Shown: piece by piece, positions 1-8,539 of the stretch
How positions within the stretch are numbered: the first letter of the stretch is position 1
Layout of the letters: each line of letters begins with the position of its first letter
Source: Roseibium sp. TrichSKD4
GTDB taxonomy: Bacteria; Pseudomonadota; Alphaproteobacteria; Rhizobiales; Stappiaceae
NCBI RefSeq assembly: GCF_000148725.1
Contig: NZ_GL476322.1
Coordinates: 48,910-95,181, forward strand
Direction of reading: 5' to 3'
DNA: 46,272 nucleotides
Notes under the pieces: model-generated
What the model was told of the DNA's origin: nothing
Database searches by the model: none
Seen by the model: only the letters and a program-made list of their open reading frames with translations
Translations under genes and position numbers: made by a program

Positions 1-439
1 CGCGTTCAGCCTTTGGCATTCCAGATAGCTCCAACCCGAAGCCGACATTTTCGGCAACGGTCCGCCAAGGAAGGAGCGCAAATTGCTGGAACACCATGCC
101 AATGCGGTGGCGACGCAGGTGCCGCAGGGCCTCCGGGGAACATGTTTCCGGGTTCACCCAATTCTCGCCGTCGCGCACTTCCACGCTTCCGCGAATAACG
201 GGATTGAGACCATTCACGGCCCGCAGCAAAGTGGACTTTCCAGAACCGGAAAGCCCCATCAACACGACCACTTCGCCTTCAGTGATGTCAAAATTTGCGC
301 CGGTAACACCCAGAGTTTGGCCAGTTTCACGCAGAATATTTTCGCGGCTCTCGCCAGCGTCGATCATAGGCAGGGCAGTCTCAGGCCTGCCACCAAAGAC
401 AATGTCGACGTTCTTGAAGGAGACGATGGGATCACTCAT
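1..439 (-). CDS. choV: Choline/glycine betaine ABC transporter ATP-binding protein, partial (window edge)
   Basis: This is the first 146 codons of the ATPase that energises a choline importer; the rest lies beyond position 1. The conceptual translation from ATG at 439-437 starts MSDPIVSFKNVDIVFGG and contains the Walker A sequence GLSGSGKST and a Q-loop region around GMVFQQFALLPWRTV, typical of the ProV/OpuAA/ChoV family. The ATG overlaps the stop of the upstream permease gene as ATGA (439-436), which indicates translational coupling. ProV of a glycine betaine system would look the same in this part. The choline assignment rests on the neighbouring choX-like binding protein and the divergent bet operon. 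Walker B and the signature motif are outside the window. Confidence 0.9.
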   Translation of the reverse strand, partial: MSDPIVSFKNVDIVFGGRPETALPMIDAGESRENILRETGQTLGVTGANFDITEGEVVVLMGLSGSGKSTLLRAVNGLNPVIRGSVEVRDGENWVNPETCSPEALRHLRRHRIGMVFQQFALLPWRTVAENVGFGLELSGMPKAER

Positions 440-1284
440 TTCCGGCCTCCTTCTATGGCTTCGTTGCGGAAGAACCGGTCCAGAACGATCGCAATCAGAA
501 CGATCGCCACACCGACTTCAAAGCCCTTGGCGATGTTCACTGTGTTCAGCGCACGTAAGGTTGGAACACCAAGGCCATCTGCACCAACAAGAGCTGCAAT
601 CACGACCATGGAGAGCGACAACATGATGGTCTGTGTGAGTCCCGCCATAATCTGCGGCAAGGCGTAAGGGAGTTCAATTTTCCAGAGAAGCTGGCTCTTG
701 GTTGCGCCAAAGGCTTCGCCTGCTTCCAGCAACTGTTTGGGTGTCGAAGACACACCCAGCTGCGTCAACCGGATTGGTGCGGGAATAGCAAAAATAACGG
801 TCGCGATCAGGCCGGGCACCATGCCCAAGCCGAACAGGATCAAAGCCGGGATTAGATAAACAAAGGTCGGAATGGTTTGCATCAAGTCGAGAATTGGGCG
901 AAGCACTGAAAAGAGTTTCGGACGATGGGCCGCTGCAACACCAATGGGAACGCCGACAGCCATACAGACCACGGACGCTCCGATCACCAGCGCCAATGTT
1001 TCCGTGGTTTCTTCCCAGTAGCCCTGATTGATGATCAACAGCAACGCAGCGCCGACGAACACGGTGAAGCCAATCCGGCGATGAATGGCATATGCAAGCG
1101 CGGTCGTTGCAACAACGATCACGAGTGGATGCGGGGTCTGCAGCATCCAGAGGATCGCATCGATCATGCGCTCCAGACCATAGGCGATGGCATCGAAAAA
1201 CCAGTAGGCGTTGTCCGTCAACCAATCAACAAAGTGCTTTGCCCACTGCCCAATAGGCAGCTTGTGCTCGGTGAGCCAGTCCAC
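436..1284 (-). CDS. choW: Choline ABC transporter permease
   Basis: This 282-residue inner-membrane permease belongs to the ProW/OpuAB/ChoW group. It has several hydrophobic segments (for example around residues 60-85 and 90-115) and a long BPD_transp_1 domain. The EAA-type cytoplasmic loop that contacts the ATPase can be seen near residues 185-205 (LLEAGEAFGATKSQLLWKIE). It lies between choX and choV, 77 bp after choX and overlapping choV by 4 bp. Its length is normal for the family. Family membership is clear. Choline rather than betaine or proline as substrate is inferred from the binding protein and the adjacent bet genes. Confidence 0.9.
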   Translation of the reverse strand: MDWLTEHKLPIGQWAKHFVDWLTDNAYWFFDAIAYGLERMIDAILWMLQTPHPLVIVVATTALAYAIHRRIGFTVFVGAALLLIINQGYWEETTETLALVIGASVVCMAVGVPIGVAAAHRPKLFSVLRPILDLMQTIPTFVYLIPALILFGLGMVPGLIATVIFAIPAPIRLTQLGVSSTPKQLLEAGEAFGATKSQLLWKIELPYALPQIMAGLTQTIMLSLSMVVIAALVGADGLGVPTLRALNTVNIAKGFEVGVAIVLIAIVLDRFFRNEAIEGGRK

Positions 1285-1321
1285 GAGCGCCTCCGATTTC
1301 GTCTTGTACCTGAAAGAGAAA

Positions 1322-1346
1322 AACCGGAGAGCGAGGCTCCCCGGTT
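1322..1346 (-). terminator. Attenuator-like hairpin between choX and choW
   Basis: On the minus strand an inverted repeat (AACCGG, 1322-1327, with CCGGTT, 1341-1346; inner GAGC/GCTC around a GAG loop, one mismatch) is followed by a T-rich tract (TTTTTCTCTTTC). It lies after the choX stop and before choW. Such a structure would stop part of the transcription, so more binding protein than permease and ATPase would be made, as is common in ABC operons. That functional reading is inference. Confidence 0.6.
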
Positions 1347-1361
1347 CATAAGATCAGCTGG

Positions 1362-2306
1362 TCAGAGACCAAGCTTGCCTTTGACCGCTGCTACAGCGTC
1401 GCCGCCATCAACGGTGGTCACACCGGTAAGCCAGGCTTCAAACGCGGCCGGGTTGTTTTTCAGCCATGCGCTGGCAGCCTTATTCGGCTCTTCGCCGTCA
1501 TTCAGAATCGCGCCCATGATCTCATTTTCCATGGCAAGCGAGAATTCAAGGTTCTCGAGCAGTTTGCCAACGTTGGCGCACTCACTCGTATAGCCAGCTC
1601 GCACGTTGGTGTAGACGGTGGCTCCACCATAGTTCGGGCCAAAGATGTCGTCACCGCCATCAAGATACGCCATCTCAAAATTCGCATTCATCGGATGCGG
1701 TTCCCAGCCGAGGAAGACAATATCCTTCTCACGTTTTTCGGACCGGGCAACCTGAGCCAGCATGCCTTGTTCGGACGATTCCACCACTTCAAAACCGTCA
1801 AGACCAAAGGTGTTGGCTTCGATCATATCGATGATAAGGCGATTGCCGTCATTGCCCGGCTCGATGCCGTAGATCTTGCCATCCAGATCGTCCTTGAATT
1901 TGGCGATATCGGCGAAGCTCTTAAGGCCCTTGTCATAGGTGTATTTCGGCACAGCCAGAGTGTATTTGGCACCTTGCAGGTTTGCGCGGACGGTCTCGAC
2001 AGAGCCGTCTTCACGGTAGGCGGCGATGTCGCCTTCCATGGTCGGCATCCAGTTGCCGAGGAACACGTCAATGTCTTTGTTTTTCAGGGATGCGTATGTG
2101 ACCGGAACAGACAGGATTTTGACTTCTGTGGTGTAACCCAGCGCTTCCAGCACCGTGCTTGTTGCCGCAGTCGTCGCTGTGATGTCCGTCCAGCCTACAT
2201 CAGAAAAACGCACGGTTTTGCAGCTTTCGGGCTCTGCTGCAGAGGCTGCGGTGGTCAATGCCGCGCCAATGGCGAGCGTTCCGAAAATTTTCGTAATCGT
2301 TGTCAT
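1362..2306 (-). CDS. choX: Choline ABC transporter substrate-binding protein
   Basis: This is a 314-residue periplasmic binding protein. An N-terminal signal peptide ends around ALTTAASAA (residues 15-24). The mature part is OpuAC/ProX-like: it has VGWTDITA, then FLGNWMPTMEGD and FLGWEPHPMN. Tryptophans in the last two blocks match the aromatic cage residues known from rhizobial ChoX, which bind the trimethylammonium group. It is the first gene of the minus-strand choXWV operon and is divergent from betI. Induction by choline through BetI is likely given the shared intergenic region. Glycine betaine as the main ligand is possible but less likely in this context. Confidence 0.88.
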   Translation of the reverse strand: MTTITKIFGTLAIGAALTTAASAAEPESCKTVRFSDVGWTDITATTAATSTVLEALGYTTEVKILSVPVTYASLKNKDIDVFLGNWMPTMEGDIAAYREDGSVETVRANLQGAKYTLAVPKYTYDKGLKSFADIAKFKDDLDGKIYGIEPGNDGNRLIIDMIEANTFGLDGFEVVESSEQGMLAQVARSEKREKDIVFLGWEPHPMNANFEMAYLDGGDDIFGPNYGGATVYTNVRAGYTSECANVGKLLENLEFSLAMENEIMGAILNDGEEPNKAASAWLKNNPAAFEAWLTGVTTVDGGDAVAAVKGKLGL

Positions 2307-2461
2307 AGAATAGTCCCTCCGTTTGGGTGACAGCGCGCTAGGTTTAACAGCTGTTCATTATGAGGCAACAGCACGACAAGAAGCTGACCTTTCGTCGCCC
2401 TGTTGGTGTCCCCTGATTTTTATTTAAACAAACACCATCCAAGAAATTTTGCAAGTTTTCA

Positions 2462-2481
2462 TTGATTGGTTACTCAATTAA
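2462..2481. promoter_or_regulatory. Probable BetI operator
   Basis: The 20-bp inverted repeat TTGATTG-N6-CAATTAA (one mismatch between arms) lies in the 206-bp divergent region between choX and betI, 31 bp before the betI start. It resembles the TTGATTG/CAATCAA-type operators known for BetI. Its position would let the choline-sensing repressor control both the bet operon and the choline importer. Base pairing is seen directly; assignment to BetI is inference. Confidence 0.6.
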
Positions 2482-2512
2482 AAATAAGAATGACGTCTTC
2501 GGAGGTTTATGA

Positions 2513-3139
2513 ATGCCCAAGATTGGTATGGAAGCAGAACGTCGGCGCTCACTGATTTCAGCAACAGTGGATGCCATTCACGAATGCGGCTATTGCGACA
2601 TCACCATGGCGCAAATTGCGCGGCGCGCAGGTGTGTCTGGCGGGCTGGTCCATCACTATTTCGGCTCAAAAGACCAGCTGCTGGCGGCCACCATGCGCCA
2701 TCTTCTCAAAGACCTGGGCGACGGCATTCGAGAACGTCTTTCAGCTGCCGAGACCCCGCGCGAACGAATCTCAGCCATTATTAAAGGCAATTTTGGTGGC
2801 GGGCAGTTCCAGCCCGCTGTTATTGCTGCGTGGCTTGCTTTTTATGTTCAATCACGCACCACACAGAGCAACGCTCGTTTGCTGCAGATTTATTCAGCAC
2901 GTCTGACCTCCAACCTCACTTACAATTTACGCCACTTTCTGAAGCAGAATGATGCCTCCCGCGTCGCAGAAGGCATTGCATCGATGATTGACGGCGTTTG
3001 GATCCGTCAAGCTCTGCGCGGCAAAAAGGTCAACCGCGACGATGCCGTTGCCATGGTCGAAGACTATGTCGACGCCCAAATCTCACACCTAACCAGCACG
3101 CCCCCATCAGCTCTTGAACAGGACAAAAGATCCAAATGA
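2513..3139 (+). CDS. betI: TetR-family choline-responsive repressor BetI
   Basis: This 208-residue repressor has an N-terminal TetR helix-turn-helix (residues about 1-55: [12 protein letters not shown], then [19 protein letters not shown]). It follows the E. coli BetI N-terminus closely, including the invariant MPK.GM start. The C-terminal region carries [15 protein letters not shown], also typical of BetI. The start at 2513 is favoured by a CGGAGG ribosome site at 2500-2505; an ATG 4 bp upstream (2509) is in another frame. The stop overlaps the betA start as ATGA. BetI represses bet genes in the absence of choline. Confidence 0.93.
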   Translation: MPKIGMEAERRRSLISATVDAIHECGYCDITMAQIARRAGVSGGLVHHYFGSKDQLLAATMRHLLKDLGDGIRERLSAAETPRERISAIIKGNFGGGQFQPAVIAAWLAFYVQSRTTQSNARLLQIYSARLTSNLTYNLRHFLKQNDASRVAEGIASMIDGVWIRQALRGKKVNRDDAVAMVEDYVDAQISHLTSTPPSALEQDKRSK

Positions 3140-4794
3140 GCGACCAATTTGACTTCATCATCATCGGCGCAGGCTCGGCTGGCTGTGCCTTGGCCTACCG
3201 GTTGTCAGAAGATCCGCGCAACCGGGTTTTGGTGCTTGAATATGGCGGCACCGATGCCGGCCCTTTCATTCAGATGCCAGCAGCCCTCTCCTATCCGATG
3301 AATATGTCCCATTATGATTGGGGCTATGAAAGTGAACCGGAACCGCACCTTGGCGGAAGACGTCTTGCCACTCCGCGCGGAAAGGTCATTGGCGGCTCTT
3401 CTTCCATCAATGGCATGGTCTACGTGCGTGGACATGCCTGTGATTTTGACACCTGGGAAGACATGGGGGCCAAGGGCTGGGGTTATCGCCACGTGCTTCC
3501 CTATTATCAGCGCATGGAAACGAGCCACGGTGGACAGATCGGCTGGCGCGGTACAAACGGCCCGTTGCATGTGACCCGCGGCACAAAATGGAATCCGCTA
3601 TTCAGTGCATTTCAGCAAGCCGGAGAACAAGCTGGGTACGGTGTGACAGACGACTATAACGGCGAGCGTCAGGAAGGCTTCGCCGATATGGAGATGACCG
3701 TTCACAAGGGTAAGCGTTGGTCTGCTGCCAATGCCTATCTGAAACCAGCGCTCAAGCGCCCAAATGTCGAATTGATCAAGGGGGCAATGGTTCGCAAGAT
3801 CCTGTTTGAAGAACAACTAGCTGTTGGTGTTGCCTATGAGGTTGGCGGGGAAATCAAGCATGCTCTCGCCGGTGGCGAAGTGGTTTTAGCCGCTTCTTCC
3901 ATCAACTCTCCAAAGATCCTCATGCAGTCCGGCATCGGACCCGCAGAACATCTGGCAGAACACGGCGTTTCCATCATTGCCGACCGGAGCGGTGTAGGCT
4001 CAAACCTACAGGACCACCTGGAGCTCTACATACAGCAAACCTGCACACAGCCCATTACGCTTTACAAACACTGGAACCTCTTCTCAAAGGCCCTGATTGG
4101 TGCCCAGTGGCTGTTTACGGGGACTGGACTTGGCGCTTCGAACCATTTTGAAGCCTGCGCGTTCATCCGCTCTCGGGCGGGGATCAAATATCCTGATATT
4201 CAGTACCACTTCCTGCCCTTTGCTGTGCGTTATGACGGCAAGGCAGCCGCTGAGGGGCACGGGTTTCAAGCCCACGTGGGACCGATGCGCTCCAAATCGC
4301 GCGGACATGTACGTCTGACATCCAGTGACCCACACGCCAAACCCTCTATCTTCTTCAACTACATGGCTCATGGAGATGACTGGATGGAGTTTCGCACTGC
4401 CATTCGCCTCACTCGCGAAATCTTCGGCCAAGAGGCCTTTGCGCCCTATCGGGGAAAAGAAATCCAGCCGGGGGCAGCGGTGCAAAGTGATGATGAGCTG
4501 GACGCCTTCATCCGTGACCACGCTGAAAGCGCCTATCACCCATGCGGAACATGCCGGATGGGTAATCATGATGATCCGATGGCAGTTGTTGATCCAGAAT
4601 GCCGGGTTATTGGCGTTGACGGCCTTCGGGTTGCCGACAGTTCCATTTTTCCTCAGATTACCAATGGAAACCTCAACGGGCCTTCGATAATGGTGGGTGA
4701 GAAAGCTGCCGATCACATCCTTGGCAAAGACCCACTTGCGGCTTCCAACGCGGAACCCTGGATCCATCCGAACTGGCAAACCACCCAGCGCTAA
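3136..4794 (+). CDS. betA: Choline dehydrogenase
   Basis: This 552-residue GMC-family flavoprotein oxidises choline to betaine aldehyde, and to some extent on to betaine, at the inner face of the cytoplasmic membrane. The N-terminal FAD-binding Rossmann motif is [19 protein letters not shown] (residues about 7-25). The GMC signature [19 protein letters not shown] follows near residue 79. The catalytic-region motif [11 protein letters not shown], with its conserved histidine, is near residue 465. Length agrees with E. coli BetA. It is translationally coupled to betI and followed 31 bp later by betB. Confidence 0.95.
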   Translation: MSDQFDFIIIGAGSAGCALAYRLSEDPRNRVLVLEYGGTDAGPFIQMPAALSYPMNMSHYDWGYESEPEPHLGGRRLATPRGKVIGGSSSINGMVYVRGHACDFDTWEDMGAKGWGYRHVLPYYQRMETSHGGQIGWRGTNGPLHVTRGTKWNPLFSAFQQAGEQAGYGVTDDYNGERQEGFADMEMTVHKGKRWSAANAYLKPALKRPNVELIKGAMVRKILFEEQLAVGVAYEVGGEIKHALAGGEVVLAASSINSPKILMQSGIGPAEHLAEHGVSIIADRSGVGSNLQDHLELYIQQTCTQPITLYKHWNLFSKALIGAQWLFTGTGLGASNHFEACAFIRSRAGIKYPDIQYHFLPFAVRYDGKAAAEGHGFQAHVGPMRSKSRGHVRLTSSDPHAKPSIFFNYMAHGDDWMEFRTAIRLTREIFGQEAFAPYRGKEIQPGAAVQSDDELDAFIRDHAESAYHPCGTCRMGNHDDPMAVVDPECRVIGVDGLRVADSSIFPQITNGNLNGPSIMVGEKAADHILGKDPLAASNAEPWIHPNWQTTQR

Positions 4795-4825
4795 CACTTA
4801 GAGACCCAAATCTGGAGACCGCCAC

Positions 4826-6289
4826 ATGCGTGCCCAACCTAAAGCTTCTCATTATGTCGGTGGACGCTACCTTGAAAGCGATACCGGCTCGGAGCTGGTG
4901 TCCACATTCCCGGCGACCGGTGAGGTCATCGCGAAACTGACGACCGCAGATGATGCGCTTTTGGAGACGGCCATTGAAGCCGCCAAGGCGGGGCAGAAAG
5001 TCTGGGCAGCAACACCTCCCGTTGAGCGAGGCCGTGTGTTGAGAAAGGCTGCGGAAATCCTTCGCGCCAACAACCGTGAGCTTTCCGTTCTGGAAACGCT
5101 GGATACAGGCAAGCCTTTGCAGGAAACACTGGTTGCAGATGCGGCTTCAGGCGCAGACTGTCTGGAGTATTTCGGAGGCTTGGCTCCAACACTTGTCGGC
5201 GAGCATATCGATCTTGGTGGGTCCTTTGCTTACACAAAGCGCGAACCGCTCGGCATTTGTGTCGGGGTCGGCGCGTGGAATTATCCCATCCAGATTGCTT
5301 GCTGGAAAGCAGCCCCTGCCCTTGCCTGCGGCAATGCAATGATCTTCAAGCCCTCCGAGGTGACACCACTGACCGCCCTTAAATTGGCAGAAGCGCTTAC
5401 CGAAGCCGGATTGCCTGATGGGGTTTTCAACGTGGTGCAAGGCTTTGGGGATGTTGGTGCCAAGCTGATTGCCCATCCTGATATAGCCAAGGTTTCTCTG
5501 ACGGGTTCTGTTCCCACCGGCTCCAAGGTGGCGGCGCTTTCCGGCGAACATCTGAAAAAGGTCACACTGGAACTGGGTGGTAAATCACCGCTGATCATTT
5601 TCGAAGACGCGAACGTTGAAAACGCGGTTTCTGCCGCAATCAACGCCAACTTTTATTCGACCGGCCAAATTTGCTCAAATGGCACACGGGTCTTTGTGCA
5701 TTCCGCGATCAAGGAAAAGTTTCTTGCGCGCCTTGCTGAGCGCACTGCAACGGCAAAGCTGGGCGATCCCCTGGATGAAGACACCAATATCGGTCCGCTC
5801 GTCTCCAAACCGCAGCTCGACAAGGTGCTTTCCTACATGGGCATTGGACGGGAAGAAGGGGCGCGATTGGTTGTGGGTGGCAACGCTGCCCAAATTTCTG
5901 ACATGCCTGATGGATTGTTCGTCGAGCCAACAGTCTTTGCCGCCGTGACCGACACGATGCGGATTGCCCGCGAAGAAATCTTCGGGCCGGTTATGTGTGT
6001 TCTGGACTTCGATGATGAAAACGAGGTCATCGCCCGTGCAAACGATACGGACTTTGGTCTGGCTGCCGGTGTCTTTACAAAAGACATTCAGCGCGCCCAC
6101 CGCGTGATCGACCAGCTGCAAGCTGGTACTTGCTGGATCAACACCTATAACCTGACTCCGATTGAAATGCCCTTTGGTGGATACAAGAAATCCGGTATAG
6201 GGCGGGAGAACGGTCACGCGGCGATCGAGCATTACAGCCAGATCAAAAGCATTTATGTCGAGATGGCCGATGTTGAAGCCCCGTTCTGA
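4826..6289 (+). CDS. betB: Betaine aldehyde dehydrogenase
   Basis: This 487-residue NAD(P)-dependent aldehyde dehydrogenase converts betaine aldehyde to glycine betaine, the osmoprotectant and C1 donor. Visible motifs are the Rossmann region [12 protein letters not shown] with the general-base Glu (residue about 252), the catalytic Cys in [14 protein letters not shown] (about 286), and EEIFGPVM (about 387). [14 protein letters not shown] at the C-terminal end is characteristic of BetB enzymes. A GGAG-like ribosome site (4813-4816) precedes the ATG. It completes the betI-betA-betB operon. No choline sulfatase gene (betC) is present here. Confidence 0.94.
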   Translation: MRAQPKASHYVGGRYLESDTGSELVSTFPATGEVIAKLTTADDALLETAIEAAKAGQKVWAATPPVERGRVLRKAAEILRANNRELSVLETLDTGKPLQETLVADAASGADCLEYFGGLAPTLVGEHIDLGGSFAYTKREPLGICVGVGAWNYPIQIACWKAAPALACGNAMIFKPSEVTPLTALKLAEALTEAGLPDGVFNVVQGFGDVGAKLIAHPDIAKVSLTGSVPTGSKVAALSGEHLKKVTLELGGKSPLIIFEDANVENAVSAAINANFYSTGQICSNGTRVFVHSAIKEKFLARLAERTATAKLGDPLDEDTNIGPLVSKPQLDKVLSYMGIGREEGARLVVGGNAAQISDMPDGLFVEPTVFAAVTDTMRIAREEIFGPVMCVLDFDDENEVIARANDTDFGLAAGVFTKDIQRAHRVIDQLQAGTCWINTYNLTPIEMPFGGYKKSGIGRENGHAAIEHYSQIKSIYVEMADVEAPF

Positions 6290-6312
6290 GCGGGAACAAT
6301 CGGGTAGACTGT

Positions 6313-7491
6313 GTGAAACAGGTTGACGTTCTCATCCTCGGAGCCGGTGCGGCTGGCCTCATGTGCGGCATCGAAGCGGCCAAGCGGGGGCGTTCGGTCG
6401 TTGTCCTTGATCATGCGAAAAAGCCTGCGGAAAAAATCCGGATTTCCGGTGGTGGACGGTGCAACTTCACCAATTTGCATTGCTCGCCTGCCAACTTCCT
6501 GTCCCAGAACCCAAGGTTTTGTGTATCTGCGCTCAAGCGTTACACGCAGCAGGATTTTCTCGCACTTGTCGACAGGCATCGGATCAGCTGGCACGAGAAA
6601 ACTCTCGGCCAACTTTTCTGCGATGACAGCGCGAATGACATTATTCAGATGTTGCTCCGCGAGCTGGACGCTGCAAGTGGCACATTGCATTTGGAAACCA
6701 AAATCTCGGATATTTCCAAACCGGATGACCGCTTTGCCATTGAAACCTCAAAAGGACGTTACAGCGCCCAGTCTGTGGTGGTGGCAACCGGTGGGTTGTC
6801 GATCCCGAAGCTCGGAGCAACCGGATTTGGGTATGACATTGCGCGCAAGTTCGGCCTGCCGATATTGGAGACACGGGCTGGTCTCGTTCCCCTCACCTTC
6901 TCAGATGCGAATCGGGAACTTTGCAAAAAACTGGCAGGCGTTTCCGTTGACGCGGTTGTTGCCTTTGCCAAGACACGATTTCAGGAAGGCTTGCTCTTCA
7001 CGCACCGGGGGCTTTCCGGGCCATCCATTCTTCAGATCTCTTCTTTCTGGCAGGAGGGCAGACCGGTTGCCGTCAATCTTTGTCCGTCTGAGGATATCTT
7101 CGAGCGTTTAATAGGCGCTCGCAAGGAAAGCCCGCGGCAGGATCTAAAAACAGCCCTCGCCCACCTGTTGCCAAAACGGCTTGCGGAAGAAATCAGCATG
7201 GAGGGAAAATTCGTCGGCAGATTGGCCGATCAGTCTGACAAGGTGCTGCGCAAACTTGCTGAACGGGTCAATCGCTGGCAGATCACTCCTGTGGGCACGG
7301 AAGGCTATCGGACCGCTGAAGTCACGTTAGGCGGTGTCGACACCAAGGCGCTTTCTTCCAAGACCATGGAAGCGACCGAGGTTCCTGGTCTTTTCTTCAT
7401 CGGTGAAGTGGTTGATGTGACCGGGCATTTGGGTGGATTTAACTTCCAGTGGGCCTGGTCCTCCGGCCATGCCGCAGGTCAGTTTGCCTAA
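6313..7491 (+). CDS. HI0933-family NAD(P)/FAD-dependent oxidoreductase
   Basis: This 392-residue flavoprotein belongs to the HI0933/YhiN (BaiN-like) family of unknown or variously proposed function. It begins at GTG 6313 with VDVLILGAGAAGLMCGIEAAKRG, a dinucleotide-binding fold. A KIRISGGGRCNFTN motif (near residue 41) and a C-terminal GGVDTKALSSKTME...GLFFIGEVVDVTGHLGG-type block are both family hallmarks. It lies 23 bp after betB and may be read through from the bet operon, but it is also common elsewhere as a stand-alone gene, so a role in betaine metabolism should not be assumed. The ribosome site is weak. Confidence 0.88.
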   Translation: MKQVDVLILGAGAAGLMCGIEAAKRGRSVVVLDHAKKPAEKIRISGGGRCNFTNLHCSPANFLSQNPRFCVSALKRYTQQDFLALVDRHRISWHEKTLGQLFCDDSANDIIQMLLRELDAASGTLHLETKISDISKPDDRFAIETSKGRYSAQSVVVATGGLSIPKLGATGFGYDIARKFGLPILETRAGLVPLTFSDANRELCKKLAGVSVDAVVAFAKTRFQEGLLFTHRGLSGPSILQISSFWQEGRPVAVNLCPSEDIFERLIGARKESPRQDLKTALAHLLPKRLAEEISMEGKFVGRLADQSDKVLRKLAERVNRWQITPVGTEGYRTAEVTLGGVDTKALSSKTMEATEVPGLFFIGEVVDVTGHLGGFNFQWAWSSGHAAGQFA

Positions 7492-7549
7492 GATTTATGG
7501 ACAATGTGACGAAAAGCTGCGTCCTACATTCACATATTATCGTTGACGT

Positions 7550-7564
7550 GGCGGATGTTCCGCC
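7550..7564 (+). promoter_or_regulatory. Inverted repeat immediately upstream of rirA
   Basis: GGCGGA-TGT-TCCGCC is a perfect 6-bp-arm inverted repeat, 13 bp before the rirA start codon. A TTGACG sequence (7543-7548) with a 17-bp spacer to CATATC (7566-7571) could be the promoter, placing the repeat in the spacer and the transcript start close to the ATG (a leaderless mRNA). No Shine-Dalgarno sequence is visible, which is compatible with this. The promoter match is weak at -10. Confidence 0.35.
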
Positions 7565-7577
7565 GCATATCTAGCTT

Positions 7578-8039
7578 ATGCGCCTGACACAACAAACCAA
7601 CTACGCGGTCCGCGCACTGATGTATTGCGCGGTCAATCCAGACAAACCAAGCCGAGTGGCAGATATTGCCGCTAGCTTTGACATGTCCGAAACACACCTC
7701 TTCAAGATCATGAAGGTTTTGGTCGATGCAAATTTGATCAAGACCATCCGAGGCCGAAATGGCGGCGTGATGCTCGCCAAACCGGCAGAAACAATTTCGG
7801 TCGGTGAGGTGGTGCGTGCTGCTGAAGAGAGCTTCCTTTTGGCCGAGTGCTTTGATTCTGGTCGCAAGGATTGCCCGTTGATCATGTCTTGCGGGTTCAA
7901 CGGCCTTTTGCATGAAGCACTTGAAGCCTTCATGGAGGTGCTGGACACAAAGTCCATCGCGGACCTTTCTGAAGACCGATTCGGAATGCGCGAACTGCTG
8001 AAGATCGATCCGCCGGCAGCCGTTGTAGCAAACGCTTAA
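7578..8039 (+). CDS. rirA: Rrf2-family iron-responsive regulator RirA
   Basis: This 153-residue Rrf2-family DNA-binding protein has a winged helix at residues 1-70 (MRLTQQTNYAVRALMYC at the start, then RGRNGGVMLAKP). Three cysteines, Cys91, Cys99 and Cys105 (AECFDSGRKDCPLIMSCG), sit at the same positions and in the same context as the Fe-S ligands of rhizobial RirA. RirA represses iron-uptake genes when iron is sufficient by binding IRO boxes (TGA-N9-TCA). Two such boxes are found 2.8 kb downstream, ahead of hemP. IscR and NsrR are related alternatives, but the N-terminus and cysteine spacing favour RirA. It is monocistronic. Confidence 0.82.
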   Translation: MRLTQQTNYAVRALMYCAVNPDKPSRVADIAASFDMSETHLFKIMKVLVDANLIKTIRGRNGGVMLAKPAETISVGEVVRAAEESFLLAECFDSGRKDCPLIMSCGFNGLLHEALEAFMEVLDTKSIADLSEDRFGMRELLKIDPPAAVVANA

Positions 8040-8060
8040 GGCCCAAAGGCCACTCAAGCG
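8033..8060. terminator. Possible bidirectional hairpin between rirA and acyltransferase gene
   Basis: CGCTT (8033-8037) and AAGCG (8056-8060) enclose GGCC-CAAA-GGCC (8040-8051) exactly between the convergent ends of rirA (plus) and the acyltransferase gene (minus). No clear T-tract follows on either strand, so termination activity is uncertain. Confidence 0.3.
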
Positions 8061-8539
8061 CTGTTCTTAGCATTGATGCCGTAAAATTTGGAAACCGAAG
8101 TTCTCGGTTTCCCTACACCTTCGTATCTCAGCGCATATACAACGTCATTTGGAAACACGTTTGTTTTCAGGTCTTTGACAATCGATTTGGCCTGCCCAAA
8201 CGGTGCGATGAAGTCTGTGACAAAAACCGTTGAGCCGGACGTCCATTCATCAATCGAAAGAATGTCCTTGCAGCCCAAAAACTTGTCTCGTGCCTGATCC
8301 GAGAAATAGCCCCAGTATACAAGTGCAATGGCTGCCCCAAATTCGTTTTTGTAGAGGCGATACTGCCCCTTCAAGACCGGAGGAAGGATCAGATCGGTTA
8401 CATCCGATACAGGAAAGTGGCGATGCATGGGCGAATGGGAAAGAAGCGAAACAATCTGGCCAACTGTCTCGTAGATGGCCGAATTCACTTCGGTTGTGGT
8501 GGCACCCAGGGCCGGATCAATCTTTTGCACAGCGGTCAT
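8054..8539 (-). CDS. Toxin-activating lysine acyltransferase, HlyC/RtxC family
   Basis: This 161-residue protein belongs to the HlyC family, which transfers a fatty acyl group from acyl-ACP to internal lysines of RTX proteins before type I secretion. The two catalytic blocks of HlyC are present: His39 in SHSPMHRHFPVSD (HlyC SPLHRDW) and Asp109 in VTDFIAPFG (HlyC IDWIAPFG). The WTSG motif (99-102) and a C-terminal KFYGI block are also kept. Its start overlaps the stop of the RTX-repeat gene as TGATG, so the two are coupled, and the RTX protein is the obvious candidate substrate. In classical systems the acyltransferase precedes the toxin gene; here it follows. No type I secretion genes are in view. 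Confidence 0.85.
   Translation of the reverse strand: MTAVQKIDPALGATTTEVNSAIYETVGQIVSLLSHSPMHRHFPVSDVTDLILPPVLKGQYRLYKNEFGAAIALVYWGYFSDQARDKFLGCKDILSIDEWTSGSTVFVTDFIAPFGQAKSIVKDLKTNVFPNDVVYALRYEGVGKPRTSVSKFYGINAKNSA

Noticed and set aside
2509-2784. Plus-strand frame beginning at ATG 2509
   Set aside because: It is out of frame with the clear BetI sequence starting at 2513, which also has the better ribosome-site spacing.
4084-4797. A 237-codon minus-strand frame opposite betA
   Set aside because: No recognisable content, and betA is unambiguous on the other strand.
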